DNA from: an uncultured Actinomyces sp.
Lineage (GTDB): Bacteria; Actinomycetota; Actinomycetes; Actinomycetales; Actinomycetaceae
NCBI GenBank assembly: GCA_900541895.1
Contig: UWSI01000010.1
Coordinates: forward strand, 1 to 60,865
Reading direction: 5' to 3'
Length of the DNA: 60,865 nt
In this document: piece by piece, positions 15,538 to 23,299 of the stretch
Position numbering within the stretch: the stretch's first letter is position 1
Layout: every line of letters starts with the position of its first letter
Program-made: the position numbers and the translations under genes
Notes under the pieces: model-generated
The model's input: the letters and a program-made list of their open reading frames with translations, nothing else
Databases searched by the model: none
What the model was told of the DNA's origin: nothing

Positions 15538-16289
15538 TGGCTCGTCGTTCAAAGCTTCCTGTACCCCCGCGTCCCAATACTGATACCTTGCTTGAAGCAT
15601 GGGGAACTCCTGTGCGCCAGGATCTATTGGAACTTGCGCTCATTCACCGTTCGTATGCAAATGAAGCCGGTGGAATTGCCCATAATGAACGCCTTGAGTT
15701 CCTGGGTGACTCTGTCCTTTCGATTGTCGTTGCCGATGAGCTGTATCACCGTCATGGCGACGTCCCCGAATCGGAATTGTCGCGGATGCGGGCAGCAACT
15801 GTTTCTCAAGAGCCCTTAGCGCAGGCAGCTCGGCACGTTGACCTAGGGGAGTACATCTACTTGGGGCGTGGGGAAAGTACTCACGGTGGCCGAGACAAAG
15901 ACTCCATCTTGTCCGATACTTTCGAAGCCCTGGTCGGCGCAACCTATCTGAGCGTGGGCATTGAAGGCGCGCGTGCAACTATTTTGCGTCATCTCGGTTT
16001 CTTGCTGATTCACGCAGTCGAACGTGCGGCCGAACAGGACTGGAAGACAACGCTGACGGAGTTTGCCTTCACCCACGATATGGGGGCAGTGACTTACGAG
16101 GTTGTGGGCGAAGGGCCAGACCACCAGAGGGTCTTTACCGCTCGCGCCTATGTTGCCTCAAGGGACACCCAAGTTGGCCAAGGTGTTGGTACTTCAAAGA
16201 AACACGCAGAAAATGCGGCAGCAGCAGATGCAGTTGCCCGCCTCAGCGGTGAGAAGCGCGTCGATGAACAAGGAGAAAAACGTGACTGA
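15537..16289 (+). CDS. rnc: Ribonuclease III
   Basis: RNase III cuts double-stranded RNA, including rRNA precursors and sense-antisense duplexes. The 250-residue protein has the nuclease signature NERLEFLGDSVLSIVVADEL (about 42-61), the second acidic motif LSDTFEALVGATYLS, and a C-terminal double-stranded RNA-binding domain ending in GTSKKHAENAAAADAV. The start codon overlaps the preceding stop (TAATG). Its last eight bases overlap the response-regulator gene. RNase III could process the overlapping 3' ends of the regulator and kinase transcripts just downstream; this is speculation from position. Confidence 0.95.
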   Translation: MARRSKLPVPPRPNTDTLLEAWGTPVRQDLLELALIHRSYANEAGGIAHNERLEFLGDSVLSIVVADELYHRHGDVPESELSRMRAATVSQEPLAQAARHVDLGEYIYLGRGESTHGGRDKDSILSDTFEALVGATYLSVGIEGARATILRHLGFLLIHAVERAAEQDWKTTLTEFAFTHDMGAVTYEVVGEGPDHQRVFTARAYVASRDTQVGQGVGTSKKHAENAAAADAVARLSGEKRVDEQGEKRD

Positions 16290-16938
16290 AAACGATACCC
16301 CTTTGCAGACCCCGATCCGAGTCATGATCGTTGATGATCATGAGATTGTTCGTCGCGGGATTGCAGAGATTGTCGATCGTGCAGATGACCTTGAAGTGGT
16401 TGCAGAGGCCGGGACAGTTCAAGATGCTTTGCGCCGTGCCCAATTGGTCAGCCCCGATGTGATTTTGGTGGACCTCCAGCTTCCCGATGGAACAGGCATC
16501 GACATCATGGAATCTTTGGGGCAGACAAATCCCGAGATTCGCCCGATCGTCCTGACTTCTTTTGATGATGACGAGGCCTTGGCAGAGTCCCTTGCAAAGG
16601 GTGCACGTGCCTACGTGCTCAAGACCGTTCGCGGTGCAGAAATTACCGATGTCATTAAGGCAGTCGCACAGGGACGTATCCTTCTTGACGAACGAACGCT
16701 GACTCGCAGGCGTGCAGATCATGATGATCCGACCGCAGACCTAACTCCTTCAGAGCGCAAGGTCTTGGAGTTGATCGGCGATGGCCTGTCGAACCGTGAA
16801 ATTGGCGCAAAACTGGGCGTTGCAGAAAAGACGGTGAAGAATCACATCACGTCCCTACTGTCGAAGATGGGGCTTCAACGACGCACTCAGGTTGCTGCAT
16901 GGGTAGCCGGACAACGCGCTGCCGCTTGGCGTAACTGA
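16282..16938 (+). CDS. NarL/LuxR-type response regulator
   Basis: A 218-residue response regulator. The receiver domain (about 10-130) has the acid pocket IVDDHE, phospho-accepting Asp64 in ILVDLQLPDG and the switch lysine in AYVLKTVRG. The LuxR-type helix-turn-helix (about 150-218) reads LTPSERKVLELIGDGLSNRE followed by VAEKTVKNHITSLLSKMGLQ, closest in style to DevR/DosR. The GTG at 16282 has AAGGAG six bases upstream; an ATG at 16264 is a weaker choice. It is co-transcribed with rnc. The kinase encoded on the other strand, ending at 16940, is its likely partner, so expected targets include the cyd operon. Confidence 0.92.
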   Translation: MTENDTPLQTPIRVMIVDDHEIVRRGIAEIVDRADDLEVVAEAGTVQDALRRAQLVSPDVILVDLQLPDGTGIDIMESLGQTNPEIRPIVLTSFDDDEALAESLAKGARAYVLKTVRGAEITDVIKAVAQGRILLDERTLTRRRADHDDPTADLTPSERKVLELIGDGLSNREIGAKLGVAEKTVKNHITSLLSKMGLQRRTQVAAWVAGQRAAAWRN

Positions 16939-16939
16939 G

Positions 16940-18580
16940 CTAGGCCAGGGGAACGCTCCAGGTAATCTTTGTTCCTTTTCCTTCGAGGCCTCTGCCAATG
17001 GTGAAGGTTCCGCCGTTAAGGCGTGCACGTTCTGCCATATTTGCAAGGCCTGAATTGCGTGTGTGCGAAGGATCGATCCCGACTCCGTCATCGGAAACGG
17101 AAACCGTGAGCCTACCTGTTTTCCCGCTTCCCTGAAGTTCAACATTGACAGCACCTGCGGTCGCGTGTGCGTGACGGGCAATATTGGACAGGCCCTCTCG
17201 CACGATTGCAACCGCATCATCGCTTCGTGAATCATCAACGCGAGAATTGAGCAGTTCAACGCGGTGATCTTCGCATTCTTTCTGTTCGTTAACCGATTGG
17301 CCGTCGACAGAAATGAGGAGCGAGGGTGCAAAGCCTAAAAATGAACGCGAGAGGGAGGACTCTCGGCGGATACGCTCGACCAAGCCAACGTCAGAATCGG
17401 GTTCGCGCAGATTATGGACGATTGCGCGGATTTGACGCACGGCCTCGTCAATGGAGGCGAGAGACAGGTCAAGAGCGTGGATGACCTCATCGACGCCCAC
17501 CTGCTCTTCGCTGATCTTTTGCTTGGTCGAATCCAATTGCATACCCGCCGCAAAGAGCTGCTGGATCGCAAAATCATGCAAATCGCGGCCAATTCGATCA
17601 CGTTCGTCGAGTAGGGAAGCGACGTCTTCAGCGTGACGAGCCGAGGCGAGCTCCAGTGCAAGAGCAGCTTGCGCGGCCAGAGATTCCGCTAAAGCAAGCT
17701 CGGAATAGTCAAATTCTGGTTTTCCGGGAAGACGGAGCAGGATGAGGACTCCGGCGGGCTTTCCTCTTCCACGAAGAGGCGCATAGAGCGCCGGACCGAA
17801 TTCGGAAAATTCGGGGATACGCATGGTCTGGGCGCGCGCGAGGGAATCAACGATCATACCGGTTCCTTCGTTGAGTACCGACATCGCACGGCCTTCGTGG
17901 GGGAAGACAACTCCTAACAAGCGATCAGCGTGATGGCCGTCGGTGATTTCCGCAGCCCAGGTATCTTTCACTGAGGGCAAGACGATAATCGCCGTATCCG
18001 CCTGCGAGACATCGCGAACGGTTTGAGCGATCAGGGTCAAGCCTTCTTCCTCATCTGCTCCTTCGAGCATCGACGTGGTCAGCTGCTGCGATGCTCGAAT
18101 CCAGCGCGCGCGCCTTCGAGCATCTGCATAGAGGTGAGCATTTTCAACGGCAATACCGGCTGCTGCTGCCAAAGTCTGCACAATGCGAAGTGCGCTGAGT
18201 CCAAAGCCTCCCAAGCGGTTGACCAGGTAGAGGCGTGCATAGATTTGCCCCTTGAAAGTGACAGAAACTCCCAGGAAGTTTTCAATCCCTTCAACATTGT
18301 CAAGAGAGGCAGGATCATTGAGAATCGCGTATCCCTCATCGGTAATGCGTTGGACCAACTCCTCGGGAAGATTCGAGGCCTCACCGGCTGGAGCATCACC
18401 GTATTCGACGAACATCGTCGTATCGCCCCAGGTATCAAGAACCGATAGTCCTGCATAGCGTGCACCGGTTAATGCGCATGCACGCTCGACGAAATTCTCG
18501 AGGACTCGTTGAAGATCTAGGCTTGAGGTGACATCAAGAGCGGCTTCAAGAAGTCGTGAATCGGTCCTTTCGGGGCTCAT
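16940..18580 (-). CDS. GAF-domain histidine kinase, DevS-like
   Basis: A 546-residue soluble sensor kinase with two GAF domains (about 10-150 and 165-320), a HisKA_3 dimerisation helix with the phosphorylation motif RDLHDFAIQQLFAAGMQLDS near 335, and a C-terminal ATPase domain with SNIARHAHAT (N box) and VSVSDDGVGIDPSHTRNSGL (G box). The layout matches DevS/DosT, which sense O2, CO, NO or redox state through haem in the first GAF domain. In those proteins a haem-binding His sits in an HHPPM stretch just before FLGV; here the site reads NVEGIENFLGV without His, so haem binding by that route is unlikely. The ATG overlaps the cydC stop (ATGA) behind AGGAGG. It is therefore expressed with cytochrome bd genes. 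Confidence 0.9.
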   Translation of the reverse strand: MSPERTDSRLLEAALDVTSSLDLQRVLENFVERACALTGARYAGLSVLDTWGDTTMFVEYGDAPAGEASNLPEELVQRITDEGYAILNDPASLDNVEGIENFLGVSVTFKGQIYARLYLVNRLGGFGLSALRIVQTLAAAAGIAVENAHLYADARRRARWIRASQQLTTSMLEGADEEEGLTLIAQTVRDVSQADTAIIVLPSVKDTWAAEITDGHHADRLLGVVFPHEGRAMSVLNEGTGMIVDSLARAQTMRIPEFSEFGPALYAPLRGRGKPAGVLILLRLPGKPEFDYSELALAESLAAQAALALELASARHAEDVASLLDERDRIGRDLHDFAIQQLFAAGMQLDSTKQKISEEQVGVDEVIHALDLSLASIDEAVRQIRAIVHNLREPDSDVGLVERIRRESSLSRSFLGFAPSLLISVDGQSVNEQKECEDHRVELLNSRVDDSRSDDAVAIVREGLSNIARHAHATAGAVNVELQGSGKTGRLTVSVSDDGVGIDPSHTRNSGLANMAERARLNGGTFTIGRGLEGKGTKITWSVPLA

Positions 18581-20370
18581 TCTTCCTCCTGCTTGAGTGC
18601 CCAACGGAAAGCTTCGCTCCTTGCAATGAGCTCGTCACGTCTTCCTCGTTCAGTGATGCGTGCGGGACGCAGGCGAGGATCATCGTGAGGATACCCCATC
18701 AGGATAATCTCATCTGCAATATCAAGAGCGCTTAGGCGGTGCGTGACAATTACCAAGCCCTTATTGACTGCGTGTGCTCGGATGGTTCTCATCAGAGTAT
18801 CTGCGCTGTGCGGATCGAGGTGTTCACTGGCTTCATCCAAAAGCAAGATGGGTGCGTGTGACGCAAGCGCTCGGGCGGCAAGAAGTCGGCGACGTTCACC
18901 ACCGGATACCCCAGTTGCCCCAGCCCCAATTACGGTGTCGATTCCCTGAGGAAGCGAAGCACACCACTCCTTCAGGCCAACGGTGTTCAGAAGATCTCGA
19001 GCTTCTTCCTTCGATAGATCAGCGCGTGCGACGCGAAGATTTTCGTAGATGCTGGTTGCAAAGATATGGGCATCTTCAGCGGTTACCTGAATGACGCTTG
19101 CACGTTCTTCATGGGGAATGTCCCGAAGAGGAACTCCGTTGAGAGTGAGTTGCCCACCACGTGCGGGGATCAATCCAGCTAGAGAATTTAGGAGTGTTGT
19201 TTTCCCAATTCCTGAAGGGCCAACGATTGCGATGCAGCGACCGGGGACAACATCAAGATTGAGGTTTTCAACTAAGAGTGGGCCATCGGGCCACCCGATC
19301 GCTAGATCACTCGCTTGAAGGTCGGGGTGGTGCCTCGCATCTTCGGGAAGCGGAGTCTGCTCGATATTCGAGGCCGTGGTGGTCGCTGCGTCCGAACCGA
19401 TAAGTTCGCGAATCCGTAGTGCCGCCTGAGCACTACGGATGAGTTGTGCCATCGCAGAGTTCATCTGAGCCGAGGCCTCGAAAGAAGACAGGGGAGTGAG
19501 GGTAATGACCGCAAGAGCGACGGCGCTGAGGATCTGAGCCTGAACGGATGGAACTCCAACGAGGAGCGCTCCAACGACTGCAAGCCCCATAGATGCGCGA
19601 TCGATGAATTGCGCCCAAGCGGAGGCGCGGGCGGCCCCTCGTCGAGATGACTCAACCTGGTCCTCGCTGCGTTCGAATTCGCTGCGCGCGCGGTCAATGA
19701 GTCCGTTAATTGCCAGCTCATCGTAGCCATCGATCAAGGTCACCAATGAGCTGCTCAGGGTGGCACGTGCCTGGATCCCCTCGACTTGAGCTGCGCGTTG
19801 TGCTCGAGCGGTGATAACGGGGGCAACGATCCCAGAAAGGATTAAGCAAAGCGCCAAAATCGCTGCGGCGCCGGGAGAAAGAAGTGCCAGAGCGCCGACG
19901 GTTGTGCACCCTACAATCGCTGCAACACCTGCAGGAAGGACAGATTTCACAATAAAATCGCCGACCTCGTCGACATCGGATCCCATACGTGCCAGCAGAT
20001 CACCGCGGCGAAGCGAGATCACTCTGCCCAGATCTGAAGATGCTAAGGCGTCGTAAAGGCTCAGTCGCAGATGGTCCATGCCCTCGAGAGCCACGCGGTG
20101 GGAAATCAGGCGTTGAACATAACGCAAAAGGGCACGCGAGACACCAAAAAGACGTACCGATGTTGCAGCGACAGAAAGTACTAAGACAGGAGGCATTTGT
20201 GATGCTCGTGCGATGAGCCAAGCAGATGTTGCACCCAGAGCAATCGATGAACCAATTCCTAGGCTTGCCAGAAGGAGTGCACCGATAAAACGCCCCTTAT
20301 CGACTCGGAGCAGGGACAACGCCCATCGCAAGGAGGACGCTTCCTCAGAAGTGAGAATCCGCATTTTCAT
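18577..20370 (-). CDS. cydC: CydC, heterodimeric ABC exporter subunit
   Basis: CydDC is a heterodimeric ABC transporter needed to assemble cytochrome bd, reported to export thiols and to bind or move haem. This 597-residue half has an N-terminal six-helix membrane domain and a nucleotide-binding domain with GPSGIGKTTLLNSLAG (Walker A), GVSGGERRRLLAARALASHA (signature) and ILLLDEASEHLD (Walker B). The segment SRALLRYVQRLISHRVALEG marks it as CydC. It starts at an ATG overlapping cydD (ATGA) after GGAGGAG and overlaps the kinase gene at its end. Confidence 0.93.
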   Translation of the reverse strand: MKMRILTSEEASSLRWALSLLRVDKGRFIGALLLASLGIGSSIALGATSAWLIARASQMPPVLVLSVAATSVRLFGVSRALLRYVQRLISHRVALEGMDHLRLSLYDALASSDLGRVISLRRGDLLARMGSDVDEVGDFIVKSVLPAGVAAIVGCTTVGALALLSPGAAAILALCLILSGIVAPVITARAQRAAQVEGIQARATLSSSLVTLIDGYDELAINGLIDRARSEFERSEDQVESSRRGAARASAWAQFIDRASMGLAVVGALLVGVPSVQAQILSAVALAVITLTPLSSFEASAQMNSAMAQLIRSAQAALRIRELIGSDAATTTASNIEQTPLPEDARHHPDLQASDLAIGWPDGPLLVENLNLDVVPGRCIAIVGPSGIGKTTLLNSLAGLIPARGGQLTLNGVPLRDIPHEERASVIQVTAEDAHIFATSIYENLRVARADLSKEEARDLLNTVGLKEWCASLPQGIDTVIGAGATGVSGGERRRLLAARALASHAPILLLDEASEHLDPHSADTLMRTIRAHAVNKGLVIVTHRLSALDIADEIILMGYPHDDPRLRPARITERGRRDELIARSEAFRWALKQEEE

Positions 20371-22076
20371 TGCTCTCCTCCAACTTCTGTCAATTCGGCC
20401 TGATCCTTAACCCGCGAATGAACGCTGATCACTTGGTCTGCTGCATCGATGAGAGCCTCGCGATGCGCGATCGCAATGACCGTTCGACCTTTCTGACGCA
20501 GAGCCTCCATTGCCTTCAAAACGATCTCTTCACTCACAGCATCCAAGTGGGCCGTCGGTTCATCCAAGATGACAATGGGAGTGTGTGCGAGCAAAGCACG
20601 GGTAAGGGCAAAACGCTGCCGTTGTCCAACGGAAAGACCGGCCCCATCTTGGCCAATGAGCGTATCCCAACGCTGGGGAAGGGTGTCCAGAACTTCGGTG
20701 AATCCGCAAAGTGCTGCGGCAGCTTCGAGTTCTTCATCTGTTGAAGGTGGAAGCTGCTCGCGTAAGCTTCCGGGAAGCAAAGAGGGGTGCTGCGGTACCC
20801 AGGTTATTGCTTTCCACAGTTTTTCTGTGGGAATGTTCTGAAGGGGAATTTCTTCTCCTTCAAAGGTCCGGACCGTTAGGTGTCCACTTTGAATCGGAAG
20901 CAGCCGCATCAGCGCGTAAATCGTACTGGTTTTTCCTGAACCTGAGGGGCCTGCAAGGACGCTCAGCGTTCCGGGTAGGATATCCGCGTTCAACCCTGCA
21001 GGTGCCCAAGTTCCGCGTGCCTCAATCGAAAGATCGCGCAATGAGAAGGCAGCTGAAGACCAATCGATACCGTGATCATCCTGAACAGAGTCTTCCTCTT
21101 CCGACTCTCCAGCCATTGAAGGAATGGGAGTTTCTAAAATCTCGAAGGCTCGTTCGGCCGCGGCGATACCATTTGCGGAGGCGTGAAATTGAGCTCCGAC
21201 CTGACGTAGAGGCTCAAAAACTTCCGGTGCAAGCATGATGACGGCGAGGCCGGTGAATAAAGATACATGACCAAAAACCATTCGGAAGCCGACTTCGACG
21301 GCAACCAAAGCGACGCAGAGCGTGGAGAGGAACTCCAATACAGCGCCAGAAAGAAAAGCAATGCGCAGCGTCGACATTGTTGCGCGCGTATTGGATCGCG
21401 AGAGAGATTCTAAATGCGCACGAGGAGCGCTTTCCCGACCCAAGGCGCGAAGGGTCGGTAGTCCTGCAATCAAATCCAGCATTTGCGCGCCCAAGATCTG
21501 CATTGTTTCCAGTTTTTCTGCGGAGGCGCTCTGAGTGAAACGGCCAATTAAAGCCATGAAAATTGGGATCAGCGGAACAACGATTGCGGCAATGAAGGCC
21601 GACCAAAAATCGAGGAAAAGGATTGTTGCCAGGGCTAGGGGAGTCACAGTTGCTGTGAGGACCAACTGGGGAAGATAGTCGACGAAGTAAGGGGAAAGGT
21701 CCGTCAGGCCTCGGGAGAGGAGTGTCGAGGCCTCGGAACCGTGAGTGGCGCGCCAGCGTGGCCCCAGGTTTGAGATGTGCGTCAGGACGCGTCCACGCAA
21801 CTCTCGGATTGTCCGGTCTGCTGCTCGGTGACCCAAGGCCTCGCGAACTCCGATAACTGCCGCGCGAGCAATAACGATAGCGACCAAGAGAAGAAGCGGC
21901 GTGCGTACCTGGGTAAGTGAGGCACCAGACGTGACTGCGGGGGAGAGAGCAGCAGAAAGAGCAAGGGTCTGTGCAATTACCAAGACTGCCGTCACAATCC
22001 CCAAGATTGAGATGAGGAGGATATGACGACGTGCGCTCGAAGCGTACTTGAGAAGACGGGGGTCCAGTGGGCGCAT
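20367..22076 (-). CDS. cydD: CydD, heterodimeric ABC exporter subunit
   Basis: A 569-residue partner of CydC with six membrane helices (from about residue 15) and an ATP-binding domain: AGPSGSGKTSTIYALMRLLP (Walker A), GAGLSVGQRQRFALTRALLA (signature) and IVILDEPTAHLD (Walker B). The start is placed at the ATG MRPLDPRLLKYASS at 22076, which fits CydD homologues; the frame extends to 22148 but that region is a terminator hairpin. The ribosome site is weak (AGGACAGAAAATAGAAG). Separated from cydB by 87 bases that hold a strong terminator, so cydDC may be expressed from read-through or its own promoter. Confidence 0.92.
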   Translation of the reverse strand: MRPLDPRLLKYASSARRHILLISILGIVTAVLVIAQTLALSAALSPAVTSGASLTQVRTPLLLLVAIVIARAAVIGVREALGHRAADRTIRELRGRVLTHISNLGPRWRATHGSEASTLLSRGLTDLSPYFVDYLPQLVLTATVTPLALATILFLDFWSAFIAAIVVPLIPIFMALIGRFTQSASAEKLETMQILGAQMLDLIAGLPTLRALGRESAPRAHLESLSRSNTRATMSTLRIAFLSGAVLEFLSTLCVALVAVEVGFRMVFGHVSLFTGLAVIMLAPEVFEPLRQVGAQFHASANGIAAAERAFEILETPIPSMAGESEEEDSVQDDHGIDWSSAAFSLRDLSIEARGTWAPAGLNADILPGTLSVLAGPSGSGKTSTIYALMRLLPIQSGHLTVRTFEGEEIPLQNIPTEKLWKAITWVPQHPSLLPGSLREQLPPSTDEELEAAAALCGFTEVLDTLPQRWDTLIGQDGAGLSVGQRQRFALTRALLAHTPIVILDEPTAHLDAVSEEIVLKAMEALRQKGRTVIAIAHREALIDAADQVISVHSRVKDQAELTEVGGEQ

Positions 22077-22115
22077 TCTTCTATTTTCTGTCCTTGGAGA
22101 AGGTCGTGCTCGGTG

Positions 22116-22151
22116 AAAAAACTGGTGGCCCCGGTTTCCCGAGGCCACCAG
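22116..22151 (-). terminator. Intrinsic terminator between cydB and cydD
   Basis: On the minus strand CTGGTGGCC...GGCCACCAG closes a 13-pair stem (22122-22151, with a GAAA loop) followed by TTTTTT (22116-22121). It lies after cydB and before cydD and should reduce cydDC-kinase expression relative to cydAB. Confidence 0.85.
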
Positions 22152-22163
22152 CAGTGCGGACGA

Positions 22164-23285
22164 TCAGCCCGCGAGGAAATTCTGATCCAGTCGGATCTTG
22201 TTCAAGATCAAACCGGTATTCGTTGAAACATCCGAGGAAGAAACGCGAGAGCGGAACTTCCAGTAGGACCACGTAGTGTAGACAAGAACCACGGGGACCA
22301 AGCAGAGGGCAACGATCGACATGACGGTGAGCGTTCCCGTAGTCGACGAGGCCTGTGCGATGGTTAGCGAATAAGCGGGATCGATGCTCGACTTCATGAC
22401 GTTGGGCGCCATAGCTGCGAAGATCCATGCAACTGCTCCGGCCATTGCGAGGCAAGAGAAGAGGAAGGACAGACCTTCCTTACGCAAGACAGCCTGCGAG
22501 AAGACAGTCGAGGCGATGAGGCACAGCGCTGCAATGAGCAACGGGATCCATGCCAAGACGTTCGTTGAGTACGCGAACTGTCCCCAGATGACCCACACTG
22601 CAGCCAGAGCAGTGGCAACCACTGTCGCGGGAGCTGCGAAACCATTCGCGCGTTCCTTCAGGTCGCCTTCGGTCTTGAGGGCCAAGAACTGAGCGCCGTG
22701 AGCGAGGCACAGGGCAACCAGGACAAGACCACCCAAGAGAGTGTAGGGGGTGAGCAGTGAGAAGAAACCACCGGTCAGCTGGTGAACAGCTGTATTGAGA
22801 GAGGAGGGGACGTCCGCAGGTGCAACGACCGCGTTCGTTCCGTGGGTGACGACCTCAATCTTCATTCCCTGAACCAGGTTGGCGAATGCCACACCGAGGA
22901 GAAGGGGAACAAGCAGCGCGGAGACGGCGTGAACGCGATCCCAGACACTGCGCCATTGCTCAGAGTTGAGCTTCGAGCGCCATTCAATCGCGCAGACGCG
23001 AACGATGAGCGCCAGCAGAATGAGGAAGAGTGCCAGGTACATTCCCGAGAACATGGTTGCGTACCATTCGGGGAATGCTGCGAAGGTCGCGCCACCGGCG
23101 GTCAGCAGCCAGACCTCGTTACCGTCCCAGTGAGGGCCGATTGTGTGTAGCGCTTGGGTGCGCTCGCGATCATCGCGTGCGAGGAAGCCCTGGAGCATTC
23201 CCACTCCGTAGTCGAAGCCCTCGAGGACCAGGTACATGGTCCACAAGACAGCGATGAGGATGAACCACAAAATACTCAAAGTCAT
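22164..23285 (-). CDS. cydB: Cytochrome bd ubiquinol oxidase subunit II
   Basis: CydB is the second core subunit of the bd oxidase that reduces oxygen with quinol at very low oxygen tension. The 373-residue protein has eight or nine hydrophobic helices. Its N-terminal pattern is typical: LWFILIAVLWTMYLVLEGFD (the conserved EGFDYGVGML), then GPHWDGNEVWLLTAGGATFA and FPEWYATMFSGMYLALFLIL. The gene begins 14 bases after cydA behind GGAAAG. The final residues are encoded just before the terminator. Confidence 0.96.
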   Translation of the reverse strand: MTLSILWFILIAVLWTMYLVLEGFDYGVGMLQGFLARDDRERTQALHTIGPHWDGNEVWLLTAGGATFAAFPEWYATMFSGMYLALFLILLALIVRVCAIEWRSKLNSEQWRSVWDRVHAVSALLVPLLLGVAFANLVQGMKIEVVTHGTNAVVAPADVPSSLNTAVHQLTGGFFSLLTPYTLLGGLVLVALCLAHGAQFLALKTEGDLKERANGFAAPATVVATALAAVWVIWGQFAYSTNVLAWIPLLIAALCLIASTVFSQAVLRKEGLSFLFSCLAMAGAVAWIFAAMAPNVMKSSIDPAYSLTIAQASSTTGTLTVMSIVALCLVPVVLVYTTWSYWKFRSRVSSSDVSTNTGLILNKIRLDQNFLAG

Positions 23286-23299
23286 GGTTTTTCCTTTCC

